The notes: generated from the sequence alone by a model not told the origin. A DNA stretch of 64,000 nt from [Clostridium] asparagiforme DSM 15981 (GCA_025149125.1 CP102272.1:6014001-6078000); one strand, 5' to 3'; shown: positions 26,162 through 33,228, counted from the first letter of the stretch. Program-made: numbers and translations.

Positions 26162-27181
26162 TTAACTTATTTTTACGCCATAGCGGATGCTTTCCAGGGT
26201 GGTGATAATCCGCTCAATTTCCCTCTCCTTAAAGTAGAGGTAGGAATTCAGGATGGCGATGGAGTACGGTTCCCTGCGGCTGGTCAGCAGGTAGATGCGG
26301 TCGTTGATCTCATCGGCCACGGACTTTAAATCCGGTTCGTCCCTGAGGCCAGCCGGAAGGCTGCGCTTGTACCAGGTGGTTTCTAACAGCGTCAGAAACT
26401 CGTCCGCGCTTTCCGCCTCAACCATACGGTTGATCTGTTCCTTGGTCAGGTGCAGGTTTATGGGAATCAGAATCGCGTAGATATCCGCCGGAGCCAGGTG
26501 ATAGAACTTCTTGGACCGGTAGATCCACTGCAGATTCAATACATCCATCCGGGTGCCGAAGCACTGGGCGATAATCTTCTGTTCACCTTTCGTCAAATAC
26601 TTTTTCTTGATGCGCCAGATATTCCGGAAGTAGATCATGTCCAATGTATTCTCACATTCCGGAAGTGTGAGCTTTCCCTTCTGCTGGAGCCGGCTTAAGG
26701 GCCCGTAATACGGTGATCCGTTTAGATTTGCGACGAATTGATCCATATTCTGGGATTCCGAGAGCTGGATTAAATCCAGGCTGGAATGCTTGTCAAAAAA
26801 CTCCCGGAACATGGACAGGTCCTGCCGCTGGTCCCGGTGCCCCGCCGCGTTTCGCAGACAGGTCTTGATGATCCCGATCTCATAATGCATGAAGTAAAGA
26901 TCCAGGAATCTGCGCTGTTTTAAGTTGGCAAACTTATAAAGTTTGGCAAAATCCCGGTATTGGGACAGGTTCAGCTGCTGCTCGATGTCTCCCCGGTGCA
27001 GCTGCCCGTCCTCCAGCCCGTTAAAGATATCCCCATAGGGCGGAAACCTGCGCAGGTACTCCACTGCCTCGGGAACGGACTCCAGCAGCCCCATCTCCTC
27101 AAACTGGCTGTCGCTTATACGCCATCGTTCCATCGCCTTTACTTTCGTGGTGATCCCACTGTAAGCAATCAGGCTTCCCAT
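26162..27181 (-). CDS. ntpC: V-type ATPase subunit C (AC39/d type)
   Basis: 339 residues, all-helical, with the start AYSGITTKVKAMERWRISD and the repeated three-helix-bundle pattern of the vATP-synt_AC39 family. It is the funnel-shaped connector between the central stalk (D/F) and the K ring. It is 13 bp upstream of subunit I and 4 bp downstream of subunit H. Typical length and position. Confidence 0.92.
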   Translation of the reverse strand: MGSLIAYSGITTKVKAMERWRISDSQFEEMGLLESVPEAVEYLRRFPPYGDIFNGLEDGQLHRGDIEQQLNLSQYRDFAKLYKFANLKQRRFLDLYFMHYEIGIIKTCLRNAAGHRDQRQDLSMFREFFDKHSSLDLIQLSESQNMDQFVANLNGSPYYGPLSRLQQKGKLTLPECENTLDMIYFRNIWRIKKKYLTKGEQKIIAQCFGTRMDVLNLQWIYRSKKFYHLAPADIYAILIPINLHLTKEQINRMVEAESADEFLTLLETTWYKRSLPAGLRDEPDLKSVADEINDRIYLLTSRREPYSIAILNSYLYFKEREIERIITTLESIRYGVKIS

Positions 27182-27185
27182 ATCC

Positions 27186-27497
27186 TCACTCCTTTATCAT
27201 GGCCTTAAAAAGAGCCTCTGCATACGTTTCATGCTTTTTCTCATAATTTTCCGCTATCTGCCGGACCAGGGCGTCCGAATCCGCCTTCTGCTGGGCCAGC
27301 TTACGGTTCATATCCGCTTCCATTGACTCCTGCACCTTGCGGATTCTGGCGGATGTCTCCTGCTCCAGCTCAGCGTCGAACGCCTTGGTCTTCTGATCCA
27401 TCTCCTGGGCAAACGCCTTCTTGCGGACGTTCGCCTCGTCCGTAATGGCCTGAGCCGCAGCCTCAATCTCAGAGAGCTTGTCAATCACAGTATCCAT
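27186..27497 (-). CDS. ntpH: V-type ATPase subunit H/G (peripheral stalk coiled coil)
   Basis: 103 residues, nearly all coiled coil and rich in Ala, Glu, Lys and Gln (KAFDAELEQETSARIRKV, then a KLAQQKADS segment). This is the short partner of subunit E in the peripheral stalk and the first gene of the ATPase operon. A good AAGGAGGAGCGAT ribosome site precedes the ATG. I could not assign a confident promoter in the AT-rich 27498-27690 stretch upstream. Confidence 0.82.
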   Translation of the reverse strand: MDTVIDKLSEIEAAAQAITDEANVRKKAFAQEMDQKTKAFDAELEQETSARIRKVQESMEADMNRKLAQQKADSDALVRQIAENYEKKHETYAEALFKAMIKE

Positions 27498-27693
27498 ATC
27501 GCTCCTCCTTGTTCTTTGATCTGATCGCTTCCATATTTAAGATAAGCCCTTCTTATTGCTATATAAAAATAGCTTTTCTAAAGACTATTCTCTTGTATTT
27601 AAGCTCATATCATTCTACTACTTTTCAAAAAAAATACCAGCTTAAATTTTTATAAAAATTAATTTTTTAACAATATTTATATATAAATATGAA

Positions 27694-27745
27694 AAAAAGG
27701 ACGACAGCGGGGAGATTGATCCCGAGCTGCCGCCCTGTCATTTTA
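27694..27745 (-). terminator. Terminator of the HEPN/SH3 protein gene
   Basis: A GC-rich imperfect stem (gacagcgg with ccgccctgtc) flanked by A- and T-rich runs, just downstream of the 27791 stop. The interval 27746-27790 is AT-rich spacer. Confidence 0.6.
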
Positions 27746-27790
27746 TATATTTTTTATAAATAGTTTATATTTTTTTAATATTTATTTTTC

Positions 27791-28741
27791 CTATTGGGCT
27801 GCCGGGCTTGTCGCGGGCGTGTTCTCCCCCTCTGTGGCGGGCACCTGTTTTTCCAGATATTGGCTGGCCACGTAGGCTTCCTGTCCGTCGTAGTTGATCA
27901 CCGCCCACTCGTTGGAGTAGCGCTTGACGTAATCCACCGTGGCGCCCTTGGTCAGCTGGGCCAGAATCCTGGCATCCTTCGAGGGTTCCTTGCGCACGTT
28001 CACAGCGCTGCCGGTGATCACATAAACGCCTCCCGTCTCCTCCGCCTGTGTGGTCGGCTCAGTGGGCTCCGGCACCTGTTCCTGGGTGGGAGGCTCGGTG
28101 GGCGCTTCCACGGTAACCGGCGCGGTGGTCTCCTTCACCTTATCTTCCTTGTCCGGCAACAGCGCCCGAATCACGACGATCAACAGGATGACCGCCAGAA
28201 GGGGCACCAAAAACCTCAGCACATAATAGGCCGGGGATACTCTCTTGCGTTTTTTCCTGCGATTGCCGCCGGAACCGGACGGGCGGCGTCCCTGCTGCTG
28301 GGCCGGACGGCGGTTCCCGGAGGAGCTGCGCCCCTGGCTGCCGCGCGCTCCGGACCCGGAAGGCCGGGCGGCCGGGCGGCCGGAACTGTACTCGTCGGCG
28401 AAGGCCTTGACCTCCTGAACCAGCATCTGGTATGCCTGATTCGCATCGTAGGCCGTATCATCCCCCTCGTGCACCGCTTTATTCCCTAAAATGCGGATGT
28501 TGTGGTAGTGATCCTTGGTGTTGCGGCTGATCCATCTGCCCTCGTAGAGCTGGTCGATGGTGTCGGATAAGTCTCCTTCCACCAGGCAGGCTTTCTCCGC
28601 CATGCAGCGCACCATATATTCCAGAGTCTGCCTGGCCTTTACCATCGCCAGGTTAAACTCCTTGTGTCCGATCAGGCGTTCCGTCTCTCTGACGCCCTGC
28701 TGGATCTGCTTCCAGCTGGTTGTGTTCTCCACATTTGCCAT
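27791..28741 (-). CDS. HEPN-like (DUF4145) membrane protein with C-terminal bacterial SH3 domain
   Basis: About 316 residues from ATG 28741 (AGGAGAGAGG site). The N-terminal helical domain (about 5-115) has the DUF4145/HEPN-like signature IRILGNKAVHEGDD. A basic, Ser/Gly/Arg-rich linker (about 120-175, ending RRKKRKR) precedes one membrane helix (about 184-203). A Thr/Pro/Glu-rich outer linker leads to an SH3b domain (about 240-295) with GSAVNVRKEPSKDARILAQL and WAVINYDGQEAYVASQYL. HEPN folds often bind or cut RNA, and bacterial SH3 domains bind cell wall, so the protein links cytoplasm to envelope. The pairing is odd and the function unknown. Confidence 0.75.
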   Translation of the reverse strand: MANVENTTSWKQIQQGVRETERLIGHKEFNLAMVKARQTLEYMVRCMAEKACLVEGDLSDTIDQLYEGRWISRNTKDHYHNIRILGNKAVHEGDDTAYDANQAYQMLVQEVKAFADEYSSGRPAARPSGSGARGSQGRSSSGNRRPAQQQGRRPSGSGGNRRKKRKRVSPAYYVLRFLVPLLAVILLIVVIRALLPDKEDKVKETTAPVTVEAPTEPPTQEQVPEPTEPTTQAEETGGVYVITGSAVNVRKEPSKDARILAQLTKGATVDYVKRYSNEWAVINYDGQEAYVASQYLEKQVPATEGENTPATSPAAQ

Positions 28742-28907
28742 TTTCCTCTCTCCTTTGTACCTTATGTTACAAATCCGAATCACAAAATTATGCAGGCCCC
28801 TGAAAAGCCGCTCATTATGTATAGTATACTAAATTTCCCCAGGTTTTGCATTATAATTTTTAAATTGTTCAGTAAAAATCTGAATATTAAGGAAAAAGTA
28901 AATTTTC

Positions 28908-28936
28908 TTGCAAATATATAGGCCCGATGATAAAAT
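28908..28936 (+). promoter_or_regulatory. Sigma-A-like promoter of trmB
   Basis: TTGCAA (28908-28913), 17-bp spacer, TAAAAT (28931-28936), about 48 bp before the trmB ATG. Confidence 0.65.
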
Positions 28937-28983
28937 GAGCTTGCGGACCACCGCAAAAATTGTAGCTTTGAGAGGAAAAATAC

Positions 28984-29631
28984 ATGCGATTACGCCACAT
29001 TCCCGGCGCCGAGGAAACGATTGCGGCGAGCCCCTACGTCGTGCAGGACCCGCAGGCGCAGAAAGGCCGCTGGAACCTGCTGTTCGGCAACGCCAATCCC
29101 ATCCAGATCGAAGTCGGTATGGGCAAGGGCCGTTTTATTATGGAACTGGCCCAGAAAAACCCCGGGATCAATTACATCGGCATCGAGCGCTATTCCAGCG
29201 TGCTGCTCCGGGGCCTGCAAAAGAGGGCCGAACTGGAGCTGGACAATATCTTTTTTATGTGCATTGACGCAAAAACCCTGGCGGACGTGTTCGCCCCCGG
29301 CGAGGTGAACCGGATCTATTTGAATTTCTCCGATCCCTGGCCCAAGGACCGCCACGCCAAGCGCCGTCTCACCTCGCCGGAATTTATGGCGGTTTACGAC
29401 AGCGTGCTGGCCCCGGAGGGCACGGTGGAATTCAAGACCGACAACCGCGGCCTGTTCGACTATTCCCTGGAATCCATTCCCGCAGCCGGCTGGACCGTGA
29501 AAGCCCACACCTTTGACCTTCACCACTCCGACATGGCCGAAGGCAACGTGATGACGGAATATGAAATAAAATTTTCCGCCAAAGGCCAGCCGATCTGCAA
29601 GCTGGTCGCCTGCCGGAAGCCGCAGCCATAA
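28984..29631 (+). CDS. trmB: tRNA (guanine-N7-)-methyltransferase
   Basis: 215 residues with the TrmB motifs IEVGMGKGRFIMELA (SAM-binding motif I), IGIERYSSVLLR, YLNFSDPWPKDRHAKRRL (motif IV with DPWPK) and VEFKTDNRGLFDYSL. It methylates G46 in the variable loop of many tRNAs using SAM. The ATG has an AGAGG site. It is the first gene of a plus-strand run toward trxA. Complete and typical in length. Confidence 0.97.
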   Translation: MRLRHIPGAEETIAASPYVVQDPQAQKGRWNLLFGNANPIQIEVGMGKGRFIMELAQKNPGINYIGIERYSSVLLRGLQKRAELELDNIFFMCIDAKTLADVFAPGEVNRIYLNFSDPWPKDRHAKRRLTSPEFMAVYDSVLAPEGTVEFKTDNRGLFDYSLESIPAAGWTVKAHTFDLHHSDMAEGNVMTEYEIKFSAKGQPICKLVACRKPQP

Positions 29632-29747
29632 GCGTCCGAACCGCCCGCGCGGCAGCATCCGGTGTATAATTTTCATCAGGCCACGCACACTAACAGCGAT
29701 TGGCTCATATCCTGGCAGTAAGACATAGCGGCCAGGAGGCGGACAGG

Positions 29748-29897
29748 ATGGCGCTCCCGGAAAAAATGACGCGGAGCCTGCTAAGGGCCACCAGCGACAA
29801 GACCGATTTAAACAAAAAGGTACTGCGGCTTCACCGTTCCTTCAAGGAAGTCGACAAAATCATCAACGGTAAAGTTAAAAAAAGCGATAAAAAATGA
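29748..29897 (+). CDS. Small basic protein, unknown function
   Basis: A 49-codon frame from ATG 29748 with AGGAGG 8 nt upstream, which makes translation likely; a longer frame from 29700 lacks a site. The product is highly charged (MALPEKMTRSLLRATSDKTD then a LNKKVLRLHRSFKEVDKII segment) and predicted helical, ending in a Lys-rich tail. It overlaps the alternative trxA start and is 17 bp from the chosen trxA start. I do not recognise the family. It could be a small RNA- or ribosome-associated protein, but nothing shows that directly. Confidence 0.5.
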   Translation: MALPEKMTRSLLRATSDKTDLNKKVLRLHRSFKEVDKIINGKVKKSDKK

Positions 29898-29914
29898 GAA
29901 AGGAACCAAACATT

Positions 29915-30232
29915 ATGGAAATGAAATTTACATCCGAAAACTTTGACAACGAGGCACTTAAGAGCGACAAGCCCGTTTTAGTGGACTTCTTCGCCGACTG
30001 GTGCGGCCCCTGCAAAATGATGGCTCCCGTTGTGGAAGCCCTGGCCTCCGAGTACGAGGGCAAAGCCGTGGTGGGCAAGCTGAACGTGGACGACGCCAGC
30101 GACATTGCCGGCCGCTACGGCGTGATGTCCATCCCCACCCTGATCGTTTTCAAGAACGGCCAGATTTCCGACAAATTCGTGGGCGTAACCTCCAAAAACG
30201 AGCTGTCCGCAGCCTTAAACAAGGCTTTATAA
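29915..30232 (+). CDS. trxA: Thioredoxin
   Basis: 105 residues from ATG 29915. The redox motif is WCGPCK at about 28-33, with the cis-Pro loop SIPTLIVFKNG. It reduces disulfides in the cytoplasm with electrons from thioredoxin reductase. An ATG 21 bp upstream is in frame, but the AGAAAGGA site lies after it, so the internal ATG is preferred. No thioredoxin reductase gene lies next to it. The following 50 bp are AT-rich without a clear terminator. Confidence 0.96.
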   Translation: MEMKFTSENFDNEALKSDKPVLVDFFADWCGPCKMMAPVVEALASEYEGKAVVGKLNVDDASDIAGRYGVMSIPTLIVFKNGQISDKFVGVTSKNELSAALNKAL

Positions 30233-30284
30233 AGGGATTCTGAAGCTCATCTGAAAGAAAAATAAAATTTTTTCAAAAAAATAG

Positions 30285-30313
30285 TTGACTTTTTTATTTT
30301 TCAGTTATATAAT
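30285..30313 (+). promoter_or_regulatory. Promoter of tRNA-Lys
   Basis: TTGACT (30285-30290), a 17-bp T-rich spacer and TATAAT (30308-30313), 45 bp before the tRNA. Confidence 0.8.
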
Positions 30314-30358
30314 AACGTTCGTGCCGCTGAGAAACATAGCACAGCCAAGCACGAACAA

Positions 30359-30431
30359 GCGCCTTTAGCTCAGTTGGTAGAGCAGTAGACTCTTAATCTA
30401 TTTGTCCAGGGTTCGAGTCCCTGAAGGCGCA
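30359..30431 (+). tRNA. tRNA-Lys (CTT)
   Basis: A 73-nt cloverleaf with acceptor GCGCCTT/AAGGCGC, D-arm GCTC/GAGC, anticodon loop CTCTTAA (anticodon CTT) and T-arm CAGGG-TTCGAGT-CCCTG. No CCA is encoded. Its 3' half forms one copy of the 109-bp repeat that recurs at 31959, so it served as an integration target. Confidence 0.96.
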
Positions 30432-30497
30432 TTTAAAAGGTCTGATTTTGCGGATATTGGAAGCCGCGGGGTCGGACTTTTTTTTGGTTCCCGGACA
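30389..30497 (+). repeat. Attachment-site repeat, tRNA copy
   Basis: 109 bp spanning the tRNA-Lys anticodon-to-3' half and its terminator. It is repeated at 31959-32067 at an offset of exactly 1570 bp, with about four mismatches. This is the expected footprint of site-specific integration into a tRNA gene. Confidence 0.88.
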
Positions 30498-31318
30498 TAA
30501 TTGTATCTCATAAATAAATTCCGGACGCGCAGGCCGGTGCCGATCAGGCGCGCCCGGATTATTTTTTGAGATACCATTAGTACCCTTTTTTTAAAGAATA
30601 TCGGATCAAGCCGGTAAATGTCTGTGCCTGTGATCTGGTATTGTGCCGCCAGGTGCAGATACTTTCGCGTTACCGAGTAATCGAAATGTCCCAGCAACAG
30701 GCGCAGCGTCTCAAGATTTCCGCCTCCCATGATATAGGATGTTGCAAATGTATGCCGCAGCAGCTTCTCCAGCAGCGGACACATCAGCACTACCCGGGAT
30801 TTATTGCCTTTGCTGCGGTTTATGACAATCGTATTGCTGTCAAAAACCAGGTCCCCTGGCTTCTCCTCGTCAAACATCCAATCAATCCGGTATACTTCAC
30901 TGGCCAGCAGAGGAACAATCTGGTCATCATCTGACCGCGGCAGCTTTAGACCCTCGGTATACCGAATTCCGGTATATTTCCTTCGATACAGATAGTTAAA
31001 AAAGCATTTTACCGCGCACATATAAGTGTTGACTGTATTATTTTTGATCGTACCGTTTACATTCATTGCGCCCCGGAGCGGATGGCCCGCATATTTCTCC
31101 TTTGACCGCAGCCAAACCACATACTCCGCAAGGATTGTTTCCGGCAGCTCCGACAGCTCCATGGAACCGGAAGGCCGCCGGTACCGGTTCGCCAGATAGT
31201 TAAAAAAGTAGTCGACGTTCCGTTTATAGTATTGATAAGAGGATGGCGCCCAGTACGTGCTGCCGTCTCTTAAAAAATCTTCAAAGCATTCCTGCAACCT
31301 CATAAATTTCAGCTCCAA
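30398..31318 (-). pseudogene. Decayed tyrosine-recombinase integrase
   Basis: The frame of 306 codons has an intact N-terminal SAM-like core-binding domain (about 5-120, with VNTYMCAVKCFFNYLYRRK). The catalytic domain carries in-frame deletions. The first catalytic Arg helix is missing between EEKPGDLVFDSN and its surroundings, and the HxLR box is reduced to LLRHTFATS. The late motifs LLGHFDYSVTRKYLHLA, with His and the Tyr nucleophile, remain. After the Tyr the frame runs through the att repeat into the antisense of tRNA-Lys (SGTRTLDK), so the true end is uncertain. Integrases often abut their attachment site like this. With the Arg lost, I expect no recombinase activity. Confidence 0.8.
30434..30486 (+). 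terminator. tRNA-Lys terminator
   Basis: A 12-bp stem with G-U pairs (aaaaggtctgat with gtcggacttttt) enclosing a gcgg/ccgc inner stem, followed by a T-run. Confidence 0.75.
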
Positions 31319-31324
31319 TCTTGA

Positions 31325-31501
31325 ATATCTATAGAATGGTTAATAACAGGAAAAGAAAATCAAGAATTAACTAATAAAGATAAAAAACTACTGAGTTACT
31401 TCCACCAGCTCACGGAACCGGAGCAACTGCGCGAACTCGGCCGCCTGGAAGCCAGGGCTGAAATGTTCAAGGGGAAATTATCAGAATCGAAGATTGGATG
31501 A
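31325..31501 (+). pseudogene. C-terminal fragment of an XRE-type phage repressor
   Basis: An open stretch of 58 codons begins right after a stop codon, without a start or ribosome site. It encodes IEWLITGKENQELTNKD and LLSYFHQLTEPEQLRELGRL, which resembles the linker and tail of short Cro/CI-family regulators. The helix-turn-helix half is absent. It diverges from the integrase remnant, as repressor and integrase genes do in small integrative elements. A more degraded second copy of the same tail lies at 32068-32183. Confidence 0.6.
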
Positions 31502-31511
31502 AAAAATAAGA

Positions 31512-31540
31512 TAGACCTTTTTTGACAATTCAGGTATAAT
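31512..31540 (+). promoter_or_regulatory. Promoter of the toxin mRNA (RNA I-like)
   Basis: TAGACC (31512-31517), 17-bp spacer, TATAAT (31535-31540). A TTGACA at 31522 is badly spaced for this -10. Expected start of transcription is about 31547. Confidence 0.5.
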
Positions 31541-31581
31541 TAAAACGCTGTTATACTCCAGACTGCACAGCAGGAAGGAGG

Positions 31582-31613
31582 TGCATCATTACGCAGTACA
31601 TATTAGCATTCCT
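31582..31613 (+). repeat. Direct repeat DRa of the par-like locus
   Basis: 32 bp covering tgcatcattacg and tagcattcct around a variable core. It overlaps the toxin initiation region and recurs as DRb at 31733-31763, beyond the terminator. Confidence 0.75.
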
Positions 31614-31680
31614 CATTTCGGTTATGGCAGGCATAGTTAGCTACTATATCTGTAAATGGATCGACCGAAATAAAAAGTAA
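31588..31680 (+). CDS. Putative Fst-like type I toxin peptide (ATT start)
   Basis: A 30-codon frame encoding a single membrane helix with a basic tail: (I/M)TQYILAFLISVMAGIVS then YYICKWIDRNKK. This hydrophobic helix ending in KWIDR-type charged residues is the layout of Fst/Ldr-like type I toxins. A strong AAGGAGG (31575-31581) lies exactly 6 nt before the first codon, but that codon is ATT, not ATG. No other start fits the frame. It lies between two direct repeats and ahead of a two-way terminator, with an antisense promoter beyond, as in the pAD1 par locus. Expression and toxicity are untested. The ATT start may mean very weak translation or inactivation. Confidence 0.6.
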   Translation: MTQYILAFLISVMAGIVSYYICKWIDRNKK

Positions 31681-31695
31681 CAGTGATCCTAAAAT

Positions 31696-31728
31696 GAACC
31701 CCCAGAGATCTGCACTCCCTGGGGGTTC
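31696..31728. terminator. Shared bidirectional terminator of the par-like locus
   Basis: Perfect 10-bp stem gaacccccag (31696-31705) / ctgggggttc (31719-31728) with T-rich tails on both strands. Confidence 0.85.
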
Positions 31729-31732
31729 GTTT

Positions 31733-31763
31733 TGCATCATTACGTTATTGCATTAGCATTCCT
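31733..31763 (+). repeat. Direct repeat DRb of the par-like locus
   Basis: 31 bp sharing tgcatcattacg and tagcattcct with DRa; the core differs by substitutions and one base in length. It lies in the antisense transcript. Confidence 0.75.
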
Positions 31764-31773
31764 AGCTATATTT

Positions 31774-31802
31774 ATATTACCCCGATCCCAAAAAAATGTC
31801 AA
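31774..31802 (-). promoter_or_regulatory. Consensus promoter for the antisense RNA
   Basis: Minus-strand TTGACA (31802-31797), 17-bp spacer, TAATAT (31779-31774). It is clearly stronger than the toxin promoter, as expected for an antitoxin RNA. Confidence 0.8.
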
Positions 31803-31846
31803 GACCCCAAAAAAGCCTTCTCACTCACAGCGAGCCTAAGGACAAG

Positions 31847-31947
31847 AAGCCCCCAGAGTCTGCCATCCCTGGGGGTTCTTTGTGCACAACTAAATTACAT
31901 AATTCCTTGCCTGTAATTATATTACACCGCTCCCCCCAAAATATCAA
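31847..31947 (-). ncRNA. Second, solitary antitoxin-RNA-like unit
   Basis: A second terminator (agcccccag at 31848-31856 with ctgggggtt at 31869-31877) faces a promoter TTGATA (31947-31942), 17 bp, TAATAT (31924-31919) on the minus strand. The promoter spacer shares ttttgggg-type sequence with the first antisense promoter. No toxin frame precedes it; only a possible tail encoding HSEPKDKK remains near 31826-31849. It looks like a duplicated par unit that kept its antitoxin and lost its toxin. Confidence 0.5.
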
Positions 31948-31958
31948 TAGACAAAGAA

Positions 31959-32067
31959 ACTCTTAATCTATTTGTCCAGGGTTTGAGTCCCTGAAGGCGC
32001 ACTTAAAAGGTCTGATTTTGCGGATATTGGAAGCCGCGGGGTCGGACTTTTTTTGGGTTTCCGGACA
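31959..32067 (+). repeat. Attachment-site repeat, distal copy
   Basis: The second copy of the 109-bp repeat. It contains only the anticodon-to-3' part of tRNA-Lys, with the T-loop changed from TTCGAG to TTTGAG, then the terminator sequence. No 5' tRNA half is present, so it is not a functional tRNA. Confidence 0.88.
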
Positions 32068-32183
32068 GCTTTACCAGCTCCCGGAATTGGCGCTGCTATG
32101 CGGACCAGGGAACCGGAAAGACAGGACAAAACGGTTCCGTGGGAAACATTTGAATCGGAGATTGGCTTAAAAATGAGATAGAC
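32068..32183 (+). pseudogene. Second, degraded copy of the repressor tail
   Basis: Aligns to 31400-31516: taccagctc, ggaa, gaatcggagattgg and agatagac are shared in order, but frames are broken. It directly follows the distal att copy. The following 32184-32433 is AT-rich and holds no gene I can support. Confidence 0.5.
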
Positions 32184-32433
32184 GCTCCTACATTTAAAAG
32201 ATCCTCTCCCCCCGCTTCCTTCACGCTACAGTTTTGTTAATTTTTCGTTAAAATCCTTACGCCTCTCTAGTGCTATTTGCACAATTTTCCGGTCTGTTTT
32301 TATCATTTCTTCATAACCGGCCGAACTTTTTTCAATATTTTGCATAGTTTTTTTAGTAGATTGTATATTTTTCCCATCATTTTACTCCATTTTTCGACCA
32401 CAACCCTGCATCTGGTTACAAACAATGAAACGG

Positions 32434-32462
32434 TTGACAATCGGAAAATTTAGAAGTAACAT
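32434..32462 (+). promoter_or_regulatory. Promoter of the F-type ATP synthase operon
   Basis: TTGACA (32434-32439), 17-bp spacer, TAACAT (32457-32462). Transcription would start near 32469, after the GTG at 32463, so that codon cannot start atpB. Confidence 0.75.
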
Positions 32463-32495
32463 GTGGTTTACATTCAATTTCATCTCAGAAAGGGA

Positions 32496-33194
32496 GTGAG
32501 CACTACGGGAGATCTCGCGGAGAATCTACTGGAAGAGTTGAACTGCAAAACGGCGTTTACCATCCCCGTTTTCGGCGGCCTTCCCATATCCGAGTCAGTG
32601 GTGGTGACCTGGCTCATCATGGCAATCCTCACCATCCTGTCCATTTGTCTCGTCCGTAACCTGAAGGTAACCGACGTGGGCCGTAAACAGCTTGTGCTGG
32701 AAATGGGCATCGGATTCCTTTATCAGTTCTTCGATGGGATACTCGGAAAACGCGGCAGACGATATGTCCCCTATCTGATTACGGTCGCCCTCTACGTGGG
32801 CGTCGCCAATCTCATCGGGCTGTTCGGTTTCAAACCGCCCACAAAGGATCTCAATGTAACAGTCGCACTATCACTTATGAGCATTCTTTTAATCGAGTAT
32901 TCCGGTTTTCACGAAAAAGGCCTGAAGAAATGGCTGAAAAGTTTTGCTGAACCAATCCCCATCATCGCACCGATCAACATACTGGAAATTTTCATCCGGC
33001 CGCTTTCCCTGTGTATGCGGTTGTTTGGCAATGTCCTGGGTTCCTTCGTCGTTATGGAATTGATCAAGCAGGTATGCGCACTGATCGTGCCCATCCCCTT
33101 CAGCTTTTACTTCGACATCTTCGACGGGCTGATACAGGCATATGTATTTGTATTTCTAACCGCCTTGTTTATCAAGGAAGCACTGGAAGATTAA
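32496..33194 (+). CDS. atpB: F-type ATP synthase subunit a
   Basis: About 232 residues, with five to six membrane helices and the family motifs ISESVVVTWLIMAILT near the start, LISLLxx-like NILEIFIRPLSLCMRLFGN carrying the essential Arg, and YVFVFLTALFIKEALED at the end. The subunit forms the proton half-channels facing the c-ring. The start is unclear: there is no ATG in frame near the N-terminus. GTG 32496 is used here; ACG 32505 has better spacing from the AAAGGGAG site. It is the first gene of atpBEFHAGDC. Confidence 0.92.
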   Translation: MSTTGDLAENLLEELNCKTAFTIPVFGGLPISESVVVTWLIMAILTILSICLVRNLKVTDVGRKQLVLEMGIGFLYQFFDGILGKRGRRYVPYLITVALYVGVANLIGLFGFKPPTKDLNVTVALSLMSILLIEYSGFHEKGLKKWLKSFAEPIPIIAPINILEIFIRPLSLCMRLFGNVLGSFVVMELIKQVCALIVPIPFSFYFDIFDGLIQAYVFVFLTALFIKEALED

Positions 33195-33228
33195 AAAATT
33201 CTAAACCATTAAAAAGGAGAGTCTTACT

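Larger units (their letters stand above)
31690..31767 (-). ncRNA. Putative antisense RNA antitoxin (RNA II-like)
   Basis: A transcript from the promoter at 31774-31802 would start near 31767, cross DRb and end at the shared terminator. It would be complementary to the toxin mRNA at the terminator and, through the repeats, at the translation start. That is the RNA I/RNA II geometry of par. The extent is inferred from promoter and terminator only. Confidence 0.55.

Noticed and set aside
31959..32000. Second tRNA-Lys gene
   Set aside because: Only the anticodon-to-3' part is present, with a changed T-loop; the 5' half and promoter are missing.
32463..32465. GTG 32463 as the atpB start
   Set aside because: It lies at the end of the -10 box and upstream of the expected transcription start.
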